The notes beneath the pieces were generated by a model that saw only the letters and a program-made list of their open reading frames with translations, was not told where the DNA came from and did no database searches. From DASZRZ01 sp963732925 (GTDB lineage: Bacteria; Acidobacteriota; Terriglobia; Terriglobales; Acidobacteriaceae): a stretch of 64,000 bases of DNA. The position numbers and the translations under genes are program-made. The stretch covers positions 310,001 to 374,000 of the forward strand of contig CAVTBJ010000006.1 in assembly GCA_963732925.1 (NCBI GenBank). The letters run 5' to 3'. This document shows, piece after piece, positions 26,756-36,276 of this stretch. Each line of letters opens with the position of its first letter. The stretch's first letter is position 1.

Positions 26756-28590
26756 ATGACGCGCCTGAACCCCATCGAGCTGGAAATCTTCAAGAGCATC
26801 TTCCACTCCATCGCGGAGGAAATGGGAGTAGCTCTGCGCCGCACCGCGTTTTCTCCCAATATCAAAGAACGGCGCGATTATTCCTGCGCCATTTTCGATG
26901 GCGACGCCACGGCCATTGCCATGGGTGATCACATGCCCGTGCATCTGGGTTCCATGCCCATGTCGGTGCGGGCCGCGGTGGATGCTCTGGACCTTGAGCC
27001 CGGCGACATGGCCATGCTTAATGACCCTTTCTGTGGTGGTACTCACCTGCCGGACATCACCCTGGTAGCTCCGGTATTCGTGGACACTCCCGCATTCGTG
27101 GAGGGCGCCAGGCAATCTGCAAAAACAGGCAACCGGCGTCGCTGGCGCATTCCGAAGGTCCGTCGGCCGGACTTCTACGTTGCCGCGCGCGCCCATCATG
27201 CCGACGTTGGCGGCGCCTACCCGGGGTCGATGGGCCTGTGCCGCGAGATCCACCAGGAAGGCGTGCGCATTCCTCCCGTCAAGCTGATGCGTGGCGGTAA
27301 AGTTGATTCCGGAATTCTGGCTATGCTGCTGAACAATGTTCGCACCCCGCGGGAACGTGAAGGCGACCTGGGCGCGCAGATTGCGGCCTGCAACACCGGC
27401 ATGGTCCGGCTGGCAGAGATTTGCCGGCGCTATGGCAAGGAGCGCGTCCAGGGAGCAGCTCGCGAGTTGCTTGCCTATTCTGCGCGCTTGATGCGCGTGT
27501 TTCTCAGCCAGCTTCCTCCGGGCGTTTACCGTGCCGAAGATTTTTTAGACGACGACGGCATTCGCCCCGGCCCGGTTCGCATCGCCGTGAAGATCACCGT
27601 CCGCAGGCGCAAAGGCAAGAATGGCGCCCGTTCCCGCGAGCCCCTGGTGACCGTGGACTTCACCGGTTCGGACCCGCAGGTCCCGGGAAGCGTGAATGCC
27701 GTGGAAGCCATCACCTGGTCCGCATGTTTTTATGTCTTTCGCTGCCTGCTGGCTGAAGATGTCCCGGCAACGGAAGGGCTGATGCGTCCGGTCCGCGTGA
27801 TTGCCCCGCCGGGAACGGTGGTCAATGCGCGACCGCCCGCTGCCGTCGCCGGCGGCAATGTGGAAACCTCGCAGCGCATTGTGGATGTCCTGCTGCGGGC
27901 TCTGGCGCAGGCCGCCCCCGATGGCATTCCTGCCGCGGCTTCGGGAACCATGAACAACCTCACCATGGGCGGCCGGGACCCGCGTACCGGCGAGCCCTTC
28001 GCCTACTACGAAACCGTTGCCGGAGGCATGGGCGCACGCCCCGGCAAAGACGGCGTCTCCGGCGTGCACACTCATATGACCAACTCCCTGAACACCCCGG
28101 CCGAGGCGCTGGAGTACGCCTATCCAGTGCGGGTCACACGCTATGCCCTGCGCCGGGGAAGCGGAGGTCGGGGCAATTCCACGGCGGGGACGGCATCATT
28201 CGCGAGATTGAAGTTCTCGCCGAAACCGAGGTCACGATTCTCGCGGACCGCCGCTTGCGCGGCCCCTATGGCCTGAACGGCGGCAAAGCAGGCTCCGCGG
28301 GGACAACTACGATCTTTCGAAAAAACGGGAAGCAAGAGCTTCTCCCCGGAAAGGCCAGTGTGCGGATGGCGCCGGGAGATCGCATCCGCGTCGACACCCC
28401 TGGCGGAGGAGGCTGGGGAAACAGAAGGAGAAAAGCGTGGCGGAAAATCTGGCAACACAGTACCTGGAAGAAGCCGGGCGGCAGTTTCGCGGCTATAAGC
28501 GCATGGCGGAAGGTGCCATCAGCCAAGTCAGCGACCGAGAACTGTTCCACGCGCTGGATTCGGAAGCGAACAGCATTGCCGTCATCATGA
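26756..28590 (+). CDS. Hydantoinase B / 5-oxoprolinase family protein (frameshifted)
   Basis: The product resembles the HyuB subunit of ATP-dependent hydantoinase/5-oxoprolinase: MTRLNPIELEIFKSIFHSIA at the start, AIAMGDHMPVHLGSMP, LNDPFCGGTHLPDIT, RAHHADVGG and SGTMNNLTMGG. Near 28172 (GSGGRG) one base is missing. The true C-terminus follows in the next frame (FHGGDGIIREIEVLAETEV to RVDTPGGGGWG). The corrected frame stays open to 28590, overlapping the next gene by about 150 bp, so another indel near the end is possible. A 20-residue basic insertion precedes DFYVAARAHHAD. The usual HyuA partner is not adjacent. Confidence 0.85.
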
Positions 28591-28982
28591 AGCACATCTC
28601 CGGCAACCTGCGCTCGCGCTTTCGTGACTTCCTGACCAGCGATGGAGAAAAGCCCGATCGCAATCGCGACCAGGAGTTCGTCAGCGCAGGCCAGACCACG
28701 CGCGAGGAAATACTGCGCGTCTGGGAGCAGTCGTGGGGCATCTTGTTTGACCAGTTGGGCGCGTTATCGCCCTCCGATGTCGAGCGCACCGTCACCATTC
28801 GCGCCCAGCCTCATACCGTGCTGCAGGCATTGAACCGGCAACTGGCGCACTACGCCTACCACATCGGACAGATCGTCTTCCTGGCGAAACATTTTCGTGG
28901 CGCCGAATGGAAGTCGTTGAGCGTTCCCAAAGGGCAGTCAGAGGCGTTCAACGCCGACATGACCAGGAAATGGAGCAAGTAA
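28437..28982 (+). CDS. DinB-superfamily protein (DUF1572-like)
   Basis: The 181-residue protein starts at GTG 28437 with a GAAGGAG ribosome site. It is an all-helical DinB-like four-helix bundle of the DUF1572 type. Candidate metal ligands are the His in IMKHISGN (about residue 48) and the two His of LAHYAYHIGQI (about 136-140). Related proteins are thiol transferases or of unknown function. It overlaps the end of the hydantoinase-like frame. Confidence 0.82.
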   Translation: MAENLATQYLEEAGRQFRGYKRMAEGAISQVSDRELFHALDSEANSIAVIMKHISGNLRSRFRDFLTSDGEKPDRNRDQEFVSAGQTTREEILRVWEQSWGILFDQLGALSPSDVERTVTIRAQPHTVLQALNRQLAHYAYHIGQIVFLAKHFRGAEWKSLSVPKGQSEAFNADMTRKWSK

Positions 28983-29071
28983 TACCCGCGATTGTTCAGC
29001 TGTCATCCCGCGCGAAGCCGCTGCGAAGCCAAGGACAGTAGCTTGAGTTACTTATGCTCTCCGCACTGCTA

Positions 29072-29100
29072 TTGACAAGCTCCGGCCCCTCTCGTATATA
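29072..29100 (+). promoter_or_regulatory. Consensus sigma-70 promoter of the arsR-sulP operon
   Basis: TTGACA at 29072-29077, a 17-bp spacer and TATATA at 29095-29100. This is the best vegetative promoter in the window. It is placed so that transcription starts almost at the arsR ATG at 29116, giving a very short or absent leader. Confidence 0.75.
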
Positions 29101-29117
29101 TTCGATATTTCGAATAT
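29098..29117 (+). promoter_or_regulatory. ArsR-type operator over -10 region and start codon
   Basis: ATATTCGA and TCGAATAT are perfect 8-bp arms around TATT. The palindrome overlaps the -10 element and the first bases of the regulator gene. ArsR/SmtB repressors bind AT-rich inverted repeats of this kind, so autorepression by the adjacent gene product is likely. Confidence 0.65.
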
Positions 29118-29475
29118 GCAAGATAACATTCCGGAAAAGCTAAGACGATTTAAGGCCGATATTTTCCAAGGACTTGCCCATCCTACCCGCATCGCTGTGC
29201 TCGAACTCCTGCGCGACGGAGAGCTTTCGGCGGGCGAGATCCTGGACCGGCTGCAGGTGGAGCAGGCGAACCTTTCGCAGCATTTAGCCGTCCTGCGCTC
29301 CAAGCAGATTGTGAACTATCGCAAATCGGGCAATCAGGTTTTTTATTCCATCAAGGCCCCGGTACTGATCGAAGTATTGGATCTCCTCAGGCAGTTCTTC
29401 CAGGCGCATCTGAACCAGACGGTGAGCATGCTCGAGCAGATTGAGAAAGAAGAGCTTCACCCCAGTGACCACTGA
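29116..29475 (+). CDS. ArsR/SmtB-family transcriptional repressor
   Basis: The 119-residue protein has the ArsR winged-helix layout: GLAHPTRIAVLELLRDGELS, the recognition helix region VEQANLSQHLAVLRSKQIV, and the wing RKSGNQVFYSIKAP. The classical metal-binding CVC of ArsR is absent; the protein has no cysteine. It may therefore sense a non-metal signal or be a sulfur-type variant lacking cysteines. It overlaps the SulP gene start and has a perfect operator over its own promoter. It probably represses the transporter operon. Confidence 0.92.
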   Translation: MQDNIPEKLRRFKADIFQGLAHPTRIAVLELLRDGELSAGEILDRLQVEQANLSQHLAVLRSKQIVNYRKSGNQVFYSIKAPVLIEVLDLLRQFFQAHLNQTVSMLEQIEKEELHPSDH

Positions 29476-31254
29476 AACCACCGAACACCCTTCCGCCCGC
29501 GACTCCGAAAATGGCGCCACGGATGATTCCAGCCATCCCGCTTCCGCGCCGCGCAACCGATTGTTCTATCCCAGGCTGCTGACCTGCCTGCGGCAATACT
29601 CCCGCCAGGACTTCCTCCACGATCTGGCGGCGGGACTCACCGTGGGACTGGTGGCCCTGCCGATGTCGATGGCATTCGGCATCGCTTCCGGCGTGACCCC
29701 GCAAGCCGGGTTATATACAGCGGTGGTCGCGGGATTTTTGATTTCGGCGCTGGGAGGGTCGCGCGTCCAGATTGGTGGGCCAACCGGCGCATTTGTGGTG
29801 ATTGTGGCCGCCATCATCGGCAGGTTTGGACCTTCCGGTCTTCTGATGGTCACCCTGATGGCCGGTATTCTGCTGCTGGCCATGGCCCTGACCGGCCTGG
29901 GCACCGCGGTCAAATACATTCCCCGGCCAGTCACCATCGGATTCACCAACGGAATTGCGGTCCTGATTGCCTCGACGCAGATCAAGGACTTCTTCGGCCT
30001 GACTACGGAAAAGCTGCCCAGCGATTTTCTGCAGCGCATATTGGTTCTGCTGCGCAGCGCCCCCAGCGTTCATTGGACGACTGTGGCAATCGCGGTACTC
30101 TCTCTGGCGGTGATCCTGCTCTGGCCGCGTATGAACCGGCGCGTGCCCGGGTCGATTCTGGCGTTGCTGATCGGCACCGGCATCGCCACCGCGCTGCGCC
30201 TGCCGCTGGAAACCATTGGCAGCACTTTTGGCGGAATTCCTCTCGGCCTGCCAAAATTCGCCATCCCGGCATTTCGTCCTGAGCTGATTTTCCCGCTATT
30301 TCCTTCGGCCTTCACCGTAGCCCTGCTGGCTGCCGTGGAGAGTTTGCTTTCCGCTGTAGTGGCCGACGGCATGATTGGCGACCGCCACGACTCCAACACG
30401 GAACTGATTGCGCAGGGGATCGCCAACATCGCCTCGCCACTCTTTGGTGGAATCCCCGCCACCGGCGCCATCGCGCGCACGGCAACCAACATCCGCTCCG
30501 GCGCCCGCACTCCGGTGGCTGGCATTATTCATGCGTTCACCCTGCTGGTGATCCTGCTGGTGGCCGCACCGCTGGCGAAATACATCCCGCTCGCAACTCT
30601 GGCGGCGGTGCTGCTGGTGGTGGCCTACAACATGGGCGAATGGCATGCCATTCCCAACATCATGCGCCTCTCCTGGGCAGACAAACTGGTGTGGATGGTT
30701 ACCTTCGCCCTTACCGTTTTTGCCGACCTTACCGTCGCGGTGGAAGTGGGTATGGCACTGGCCGCCCTGCTCTATATCCACCGCATTTCCCAGACGACCA
30801 CGGTGACCAAAGTGGACGAAGACTACATTCGGGACAACCGCCCGCATATTCTTCAGGACAAGCAGGTCCCCCCTACGTGACGATCCTCCGCATTCACGGG
30901 CCATTTCTGTTTGGGACTACCGACAAGCTGGCCGCAGCCACCCTGAACCTGAGCGGCTTTACCTCCATCGTCATTCTGCGGCTGCGCAACATGACGGCTC
31001 TCGATGCCACCGGCCTGCACGAGATCGAAAAACTGGCGCAGCGCCTCCGCCACAGCGGAAGAACCCTGTTGGTTTGCGGAGCGCGCGAGCAGCCTGCGCG
31101 TTTCCTGCAGCAGGCAGAGTTCGTGGAACACGTCGGCGAGGAAAACATTCTGCCGCACGTTCAGGCGGCGTTGGAGCGCGCCAACCAGATCGCATCCGAA
31201 TTCGAGGGACTGGCTGCGGAAGCGGCGGAAAGCCTGCGCAGGGCGCCGATGTAG
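29465..31254 (+). CDS. SulP-family anion permease with STAS domain (frameshifted)
   Basis: The membrane part has about eleven hydrophobic segments and the SulP landmarks GLTVGLVALPMSMAFGIASG, GGPTGAFVVIVAAII and FGGIPATGAIARTATNIRSG. It stops in-frame at 30880 after QVPPT. The cytoplasmic STAS domain continues in the next frame (VTILRIHGPFLFGTTDKL, LDATGLHEIEKLA) to 31254. One C missing from a run of six at about 30870 explains the break. SulP proteins carry sulfate, bicarbonate or other anions. The GTG at 29465 is my start. The TTG at 29441 is an alternative. It overlaps arsR by 11 bases. Confidence 0.9.
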
Positions 31255-31431
31255 GGAGTTGCTGCCTTCGGGCCGAGGCTTCAGCCCGGCCATCAAGGAG
31301 TTGCAAATGGTTGGCGGACTTGAGTTCCTACGGGGCTCTTCTGCCAACCCTTCATCGGTTCAGCCAGGACTTTCAGCTTCTGAAGAAACACCAGCCTGTT
31401 CCGTCCCACATGCCATCAGGTATTCTGTTCG

Positions 31432-32205
31432 GTGCCGGTTCACGAATCTATCTTTCTGTTTGGGGCCGCTCTGATTGCCGGCGCCCTCAATGCGGTTGCC
31501 GGGGGAGGAGGCTTCATCGCCTTCCCGGCTCTCATCTTTGTGGGTGCTCCCCCCATCCAGGCCACGGCGACCTACACGGCCGCCGTCGTGCCTGGCGGAA
31601 TCGCCAGCATCGGGGCATATCGCAAAACCTACTCCAACTCCGATCACATTCGCTCTCTTATGATTTCGGTGCTGGGCGTAGGCATCCTGGGCGGAATTGC
31701 CGGGGCCACATTGCTTCTGCACACGCCGGCTCCCATCTTCATGAAGCTGGTCCCGTGGCTGCTGCTGTTCGCAACCATTCTGTTTACTTTGAGCCCGCGC
31801 GTGGTTCCCTTTATCCGGGCGCGCACCTCGCACTCACAGGAAGGCCGCCGTGTTATGCGGGTTGTGACCCTGGTCCTGCAGCTTTCTATCGCCATGTATA
31901 TCGGATTCTTCGGAGCGGGCGCAGGCATCATGGTGCTGGCCATGCTCGCCCTGCTCGGGCTGGAGAACATTCACACCATGAACGGCTTGAAGGTGCTATT
32001 GGTCGTCGCTGTCAACACCGTGGCGCTGATCACCTACGCGGTGGGGCATGCCATTATCTGGCCTTATGCGCTGGTCATGATGGCAGGAGGCATTATCGGA
32101 GGCTATAGCGGCGCCTGGCTGGCGCAGAAGTTTAAGCCCTTGTACGTCCGCTATTTTGTGATTGCCGTGGGGCTTACCATGTCGGCATATTTCTTCGTCC
32201 GCTAG
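31432..32205 (+). CDS. TauE/SafE-family (TSUP) anion/sulfite exporter
   Basis: The 257-residue protein has about eight transmembrane helices with the family patterns AGALNAVAGGGGFIAFPAL near the start and GFFGAGAGIMVLAMLALLG in the second repeat. TSUP proteins move sulfite, sulfoacetate, taurine-derived anions or similar. It follows a SulP permease on the same strand, consistent with a sulfur-anion module under the upstream ArsR protein. It starts with GTG. A gap of about 180 bp with a REP-like hairpin separates it from SulP. Confidence 0.88.
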   Translation: MPVHESIFLFGAALIAGALNAVAGGGGFIAFPALIFVGAPPIQATATYTAAVVPGGIASIGAYRKTYSNSDHIRSLMISVLGVGILGGIAGATLLLHTPAPIFMKLVPWLLLFATILFTLSPRVVPFIRARTSHSQEGRRVMRVVTLVLQLSIAMYIGFFGAGAGIMVLAMLALLGLENIHTMNGLKVLLVVAVNTVALITYAVGHAIIWPYALVMMAGGIIGGYSGAWLAQKFKPLYVRYFVIAVGLTMSAYFFVR

Positions 32206-32211
32206 TTCAGC

Positions 32212-33075
32212 CTACTGCCGCGGCCCCGAATGCTCATAGGGATTCCAGGTCACAGTCGCCTGGAACATGGAGTCCGCCAGCCCGGCGTTGTAGCTCACAT
32301 TGTCGATAAATCTCTGGCTCACGATTTCCCCATCCTTTTCATGGACGACGCTGAAGGGCGTCATCACTCCCTGAACAGGCTTGTAGTTGGCGTAGATCTC
32401 CGCGTCTTCCACGCGGTATCGGTCTTTGGGATCGCGCCAGGAAAACGACTTCTGAATGGGCAGATGCGTCTCCGCGTCGAGAAACAGCGTCACCTGTTCA
32501 TCCTTGGAATTCATGATGCTCACTTTTTCGGCAGCCCGGCGGTCGGCAATTGCCGAGCCATCATGGAACAGCGCCGTGCCCGGCGTCCGCAGCCATCCTC
32601 GCAGCACGTTCTCCAGAGAGAAATGCCGCTGCCGCAGGTAGTCCCTCATGGCCTGCGGTTCCTGTGCGGCAGTCCCCTTGAACGTGATCTCGTAGCCATT
32701 GTCTCCATTGAAAATCTCAACCACGTCGCGCTTCTTCGTCAGCTCAATGCGATCCTTGTCCGGCCATTTCCAGAAGCGCCAATAGGGCGCGCCCACGCTG
32801 CGCGGCTGACCGTGGTAGAAGGTATAGGTTCGGCCCTGCTGCTGCATATCCTTCATATTCAGATACGCGTCCCCGCCCAGAGCTTCAATGCATTGCCGGA
32901 GAAGTTTGGCGGCCTCCTGCCCATTCGCGTCCTTCTGGGGAGCGATGATGTTAGAGACAGAAGCCGGCGCCGAATTCGCCGCAGGCGAAGCAGGCTCGCC
33001 GGTCGGCGGCGTGCTTGCAACCTGCGCCGGAGCAGAAACACCCAACAGAAGAACAGGAATCAGGAAGCACTTCAT
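32212..33075 (-). CDS. Exported LolA-like hypothetical protein
   Basis: The 287-residue protein starts with a signal peptide (MKCFLIPVLLLGVSAPAQ), followed by an Ala/Pro/Ser-rich linker. The main domain has the shape of outer-membrane lipoprotein-sorting (LolA-like) proteins in Acidobacteria: EALGGDAYLNMKDM, YWRFWKWPDKDRIELTKKRD, IFNGDNGYEITF and SQRFIDNVSYNAGL. Such domains bind lipid or measure soluble lipoproteins, but true LolA function is not shown. It ends 7 bp from the convergent TauE gene. Confidence 0.8.
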   Translation of the reverse strand: MKCFLIPVLLLGVSAPAQVASTPPTGEPASPAANSAPASVSNIIAPQKDANGQEAAKLLRQCIEALGGDAYLNMKDMQQQGRTYTFYHGQPRSVGAPYWRFWKWPDKDRIELTKKRDVVEIFNGDNGYEITFKGTAAQEPQAMRDYLRQRHFSLENVLRGWLRTPGTALFHDGSAIADRRAAEKVSIMNSKDEQVTLFLDAETHLPIQKSFSWRDPKDRYRVEDAEIYANYKPVQGVMTPFSVVHEKDGEIVSQRFIDNVSYNAGLADSMFQATVTWNPYEHSGPRQ

Positions 33076-33155
33076 AGACAAAAGGCTTCGGGCATCAGCT
33101 CCACGAGCCGATCCCGAAGTACTTCTTATAGTGTAGCGGCTTTGCGCCGACCATG

Positions 33156-33890
33156 TCAGCCGCGTGGGCGACCGCTCCCGTCTGGCTTCGCCGCCTCAAT
33201 GAAGGCACGAAAGATGGCACTGGCGGCGGGGTCGTCCTCGAAGGTGCGCTCGGGATGCCATTGCACGGCCAGTACGAAGTGCCCGGGCCAGGTGCCTTCC
33301 AGGGCTTCCACCACTCCGTCTTCCGCCCGGGCCACGACCCGCAAACCGTCCCCGGCGGCGTTCACCGCCTGATGGTGGCTGGAGTTCACCCACAGTTCCA
33401 TTCCTGCCTGCGCAGGAGTCATGATCCGCGCCAGGAGCGACTCCGGCTCCAGCGCCACCCGGTGAGCCTTCGCCAATGTGCGCTCCGCCCGGTGGGTGAT
33501 CGGAGTTTCCAGATGCTGCACCAGCGTACCCGTCCGCCACACGTTCAGGGACTGCATTCCATAACAGACACCGAGAATAGGCTTGTGCATGTTGAAAGCG
33601 TCCTGCAGCAGAAGCTCGTCCGCGTTGTCGCGCCGGGGATCGGGAACCGCCGTTTGAGGATGCCGCTCTTGCGCTCCATACTTCTGGGGATCAATATCGG
33701 CGCGGCTCCCGGGCAGCAGAATGGCCTGGCAACTCGCCGCCAGACGGGCAATCTCCGCATTGGGCAAACCGAGATCGACAACCACCGGCTCTCCGCCGGC
33801 TGCTTCAATGGCGCGCAGATAGGGCGGCAAAGCGCGGTCAGCATAATCGCCTTCGGAATGCGGCACGGGAATAGCAATGCGGGGTTTCAT
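33156..33890 (-). CDS. Class I glutamine amidotransferase, gamma-glutamyl-GABA hydrolase family (C26)
   Basis: The 244-residue protein is a class-I amidotransferase fold of the PuuD-like peptidase C26 family. Catalytic Cys109 lies in GVCYGMQ, and the His/Glu pair is H212 and E214 in WHPERTF. The oxyanion-type loop LLPGSRADIDP is present. Family members hydrolyse gamma-glutamyl amides such as gamma-glutamyl-GABA. The specific substrate cannot be read from context because no putrescine genes are nearby. It stands alone. Confidence 0.88.
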   Translation of the reverse strand: MKPRIAIPVPHSEGDYADRALPPYLRAIEAAGGEPVVVDLGLPNAEIARLAASCQAILLPGSRADIDPQKYGAQERHPQTAVPDPRRDNADELLLQDAFNMHKPILGVCYGMQSLNVWRTGTLVQHLETPITHRAERTLAKAHRVALEPESLLARIMTPAQAGMELWVNSSHHQAVNAAGDGLRVVARAEDGVVEALEGTWPGHFVLAVQWHPERTFEDDPAASAIFRAFIEAAKPDGSGRPRG

Positions 33891-34018
33891 AAGCTTCTCA
33901 GAAAAAATCTACCACGCAGGGGCAGAGTCACGGAGAGTCCTCAAAAGTATGCTGTGGCCTTCGTGCAACCTTCGTGCTCTTTGTGGTTGAGCTCTTTTTT
34001 CATCGGTCGTGAACGTAA

Positions 34019-34833
34019 CTACCTTCTTTGCTCCTCGATCGCAGCAGCAGCCCGTCGCGGGTCGGCAATCCGCGCGCGGGAGTAGTAAAGGTCCTCAACC
34101 GCCTTTTGCGAACGGGCGGCAAGCTGTTCCATGTCGCGCGGCGCCAGTCCGGCGGTGGAAATCGGCTCCCCAATCACGAAGTTCCACCGGCCCCGGACGG
34201 ATGTGAAAGCTGTTCATGGGGAGCACCTCATAGGTGCCCACCAAGGCCATGGGGACGACATCGGCCCCACCCTTGATCGCCGTGTAAAACGCCCCGCTCA
34301 TGAACGTCTGTACTTGCCCGCTTGGCGAGCGCCCGCCCTCGGGAAATACCACCAGAGGCATTCCCGCCTTCAGCGCCTGCACCGCCCGGTTCAGGCTGCG
34401 CATGGAAGCCCGCGCGCTTTCCCGGTCGATGGGAATCTGTCCTGAACGGCTCAGATGCCAGCCCATGAAGGGATAGCGGAACAATTCCTTCTTGGCCATA
34501 ATGCGGAAGGGAAACGGCAGGTGCACGTACACCACCGGTATGTCGAGCGCCGAAAGATGGTTTGCCGCATAGACCGCGGCACGTCCGGAGGGGAGGCGCT
34601 CCAGGCCCAAGAACGCGCACCGGGCAACGAGTGGTCTTCAGAATGAGCCAGGACCACAGCCGCGCGAATTTGTGTTGCACGCGCCCGTCGCCGTCCACCA
34701 GCGAACTGAGCAGCGACAACGTGCCCAGAACGATCGTGTACGACCAGATCAACGGATCGAGCAGCAAAATCGACCGCATCCAGCTCAGCCGGTCTGCCAG
34801 CCTGCTCTCTCCTGCTTTGGGTTCGGGGCTCAC
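34019..34833 (-). CDS. plsC: 1-acyl-sn-glycerol-3-phosphate acyltransferase PlsC (two frameshifts)
   Basis: PlsC adds the second acyl chain in phosphatidic acid synthesis. The N-terminus (MSPEPKAGESRLADRLSW, then a membrane segment LIWSYTIVLGTLSLLSSL) runs in one frame to about 34610. The catalytic NHLSALD (HX4D), FPEGGRS and VPMALVGTYEVLPM lie in a second frame. The C-terminus (VIGEPISTAGLAPRDMEQL to IEEQRR) is in a third frame from about 34190 to the stop at 34019. Two single-base indels in one essential-type gene point to sequence error. Restored length is about 271 residues. Confidence 0.85.
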
Positions 34834-34887
34834 TGGAGAACAATTCTATCGTGACCCATTAGAGGAGACAGCCCTCATGGAACGGCA

Positions 34888-36270
34888 TCACACACTGTCC
34901 ACCCCCAGCGCCTGCAAAGCTTCTCCCACAACGTAGATGGAACCCGTGACCACCACGACATTGTCGCTTCCGGCGATCTGTTTCGCCCGCGCCACCGCCG
35001 CGGCCACGGGCGCAACGCATTCGATGGCAGTTCCCGTTCGCGCCGCCGCCGTGCGAATTTCCTCCGCCTTCGCCGAGCGGGGCGTATCTGCATGCGTGGC
35101 GATCACGCATTGCCCCAGCGGAAACAGGATTTCCGCTATTTCGCTTAGGGCCTTGTCGCGCATAGCTCCGAACAGGAACACCAGCCGCCGGTCTTCATAC
35201 CACTGGGAGAGCGCCGAGCGCAGCGCCCACGCTCCCGCGGGATTGTGAGCTACATCCAGCAGGAATTCCACGCCGTCGCGGCGTACCACCTGCAATCTCC
35301 CCGGCCAGCGCACTTCCCGCACACCACGCTCGACCGCATCGGCGCTGATGTTGAAACCCGCGCTGTTCAATTCGACCGCCGTAGCAATTGCCAGAGCAAT
35401 ATTACGAAGCTGATGGCGCCCGATCAGCGGGCTTTCGATTGTGATCTCGTGATCCAGAACCGCAAGCGGATAGCGCACGCGCGGGCCGTGACTCTCAGCA
35501 TGGTCGCCTTGGGTCGCAAGTCCCTTCGCGTCCGACCAGCGGCCGAATTGCTCCGCATTGGGCGACACCGGAGGCACATAGGGCACGGCGCTAACGCCGC
35601 GCGCTCCGCGACCCAGAATCGCATTGCCGATCACGTCGTTGGCCTGCGGATGCTGTGGCAGGGTCACCACCACCCCGCCGGGCCGAATAATCCCCACCTT
35701 TTCCCCGGCGATTTCGCCGATGGTGTCGCCCAGATACTTCTGATGGTCCAGCGCGATGTCCGTGATTACGGAAACCAGCGGCGCAACCACGTTGGTTGCG
35801 TCCAGCCGTCCGCCCATCCCGACCTCCAGCACGGCAAGGTCAAGCTTCGCTTCCGCGAAGAACAGGAACGCGATCGCCGTGAGCACTTCGAAAAAACTTG
35901 GATGCCACGGCAATTCCCCAGTCGCGATGAGTTGCTCCACAACCTGCTCCACGCGGACGTACGCTCCAACAAAATCGGCGTCGCTGATGGACTGACCGTT
36001 GACCCGAATGCGCTCGTTCACCCGCACCAGGTGAGGCGAGGTATAGAGGCCGGTGCGGTATCCGGCGGCGCGCGCAATGGACTGCAGCGTGGCCGCAGTG
36101 GAGCCTTTGCCATTGGTGCCGGCAATCAGCACCGAGCGCAAGCGCTGCTCCGGATGTTCCAGCCCGCGCAGCAGTACGCGCATGTGCCGCAAATCAAATT
36201 TGTGAGAGGGAGTCTGCGCCAGCTCATGCCCAAGCCGGTAGAGCTGCGCCACTGCCTGCTGGTAGGTCAT
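34888..36270 (-). CDS. folC: Bifunctional folylpolyglutamate/dihydrofolate synthase FolC
   Basis: The 460-residue protein joins glutamate to dihydropteroate or folate. It has the ATP-binding P-loop GTNGKGST at 51-58, GLYTSPHLVRVNERIRV, the Mg-site region VGMGGRLDATN, and the C-terminal domain entry DVAHNPAGAWAL. A stretch between about 235 and 270 (PPVSPNAEQFGRWSDAKGLA) is longer than usual. It lies 6 bp downstream of accD, the common accD-folC pairing, so the two are an operon. Confidence 0.95.
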   Translation of the reverse strand: MTYQQAVAQLYRLGHELAQTPSHKFDLRHMRVLLRGLEHPEQRLRSVLIAGTNGKGSTAATLQSIARAAGYRTGLYTSPHLVRVNERIRVNGQSISDADFVGAYVRVEQVVEQLIATGELPWHPSFFEVLTAIAFLFFAEAKLDLAVLEVGMGGRLDATNVVAPLVSVITDIALDHQKYLGDTIGEIAGEKVGIIRPGGVVVTLPQHPQANDVIGNAILGRGARGVSAVPYVPPVSPNAEQFGRWSDAKGLATQGDHAESHGPRVRYPLAVLDHEITIESPLIGRHQLRNIALAIATAVELNSAGFNISADAVERGVREVRWPGRLQVVRRDGVEFLLDVAHNPAGAWALRSALSQWYEDRRLVFLFGAMRDKALSEIAEILFPLGQCVIATHADTPRSAKAEEIRTAAARTGTAIECVAPVAAAVARAKQIAGSDNVVVVTGSIYVVGEALQALGVDSV

Positions 36271-36276
36271 GCGAGG

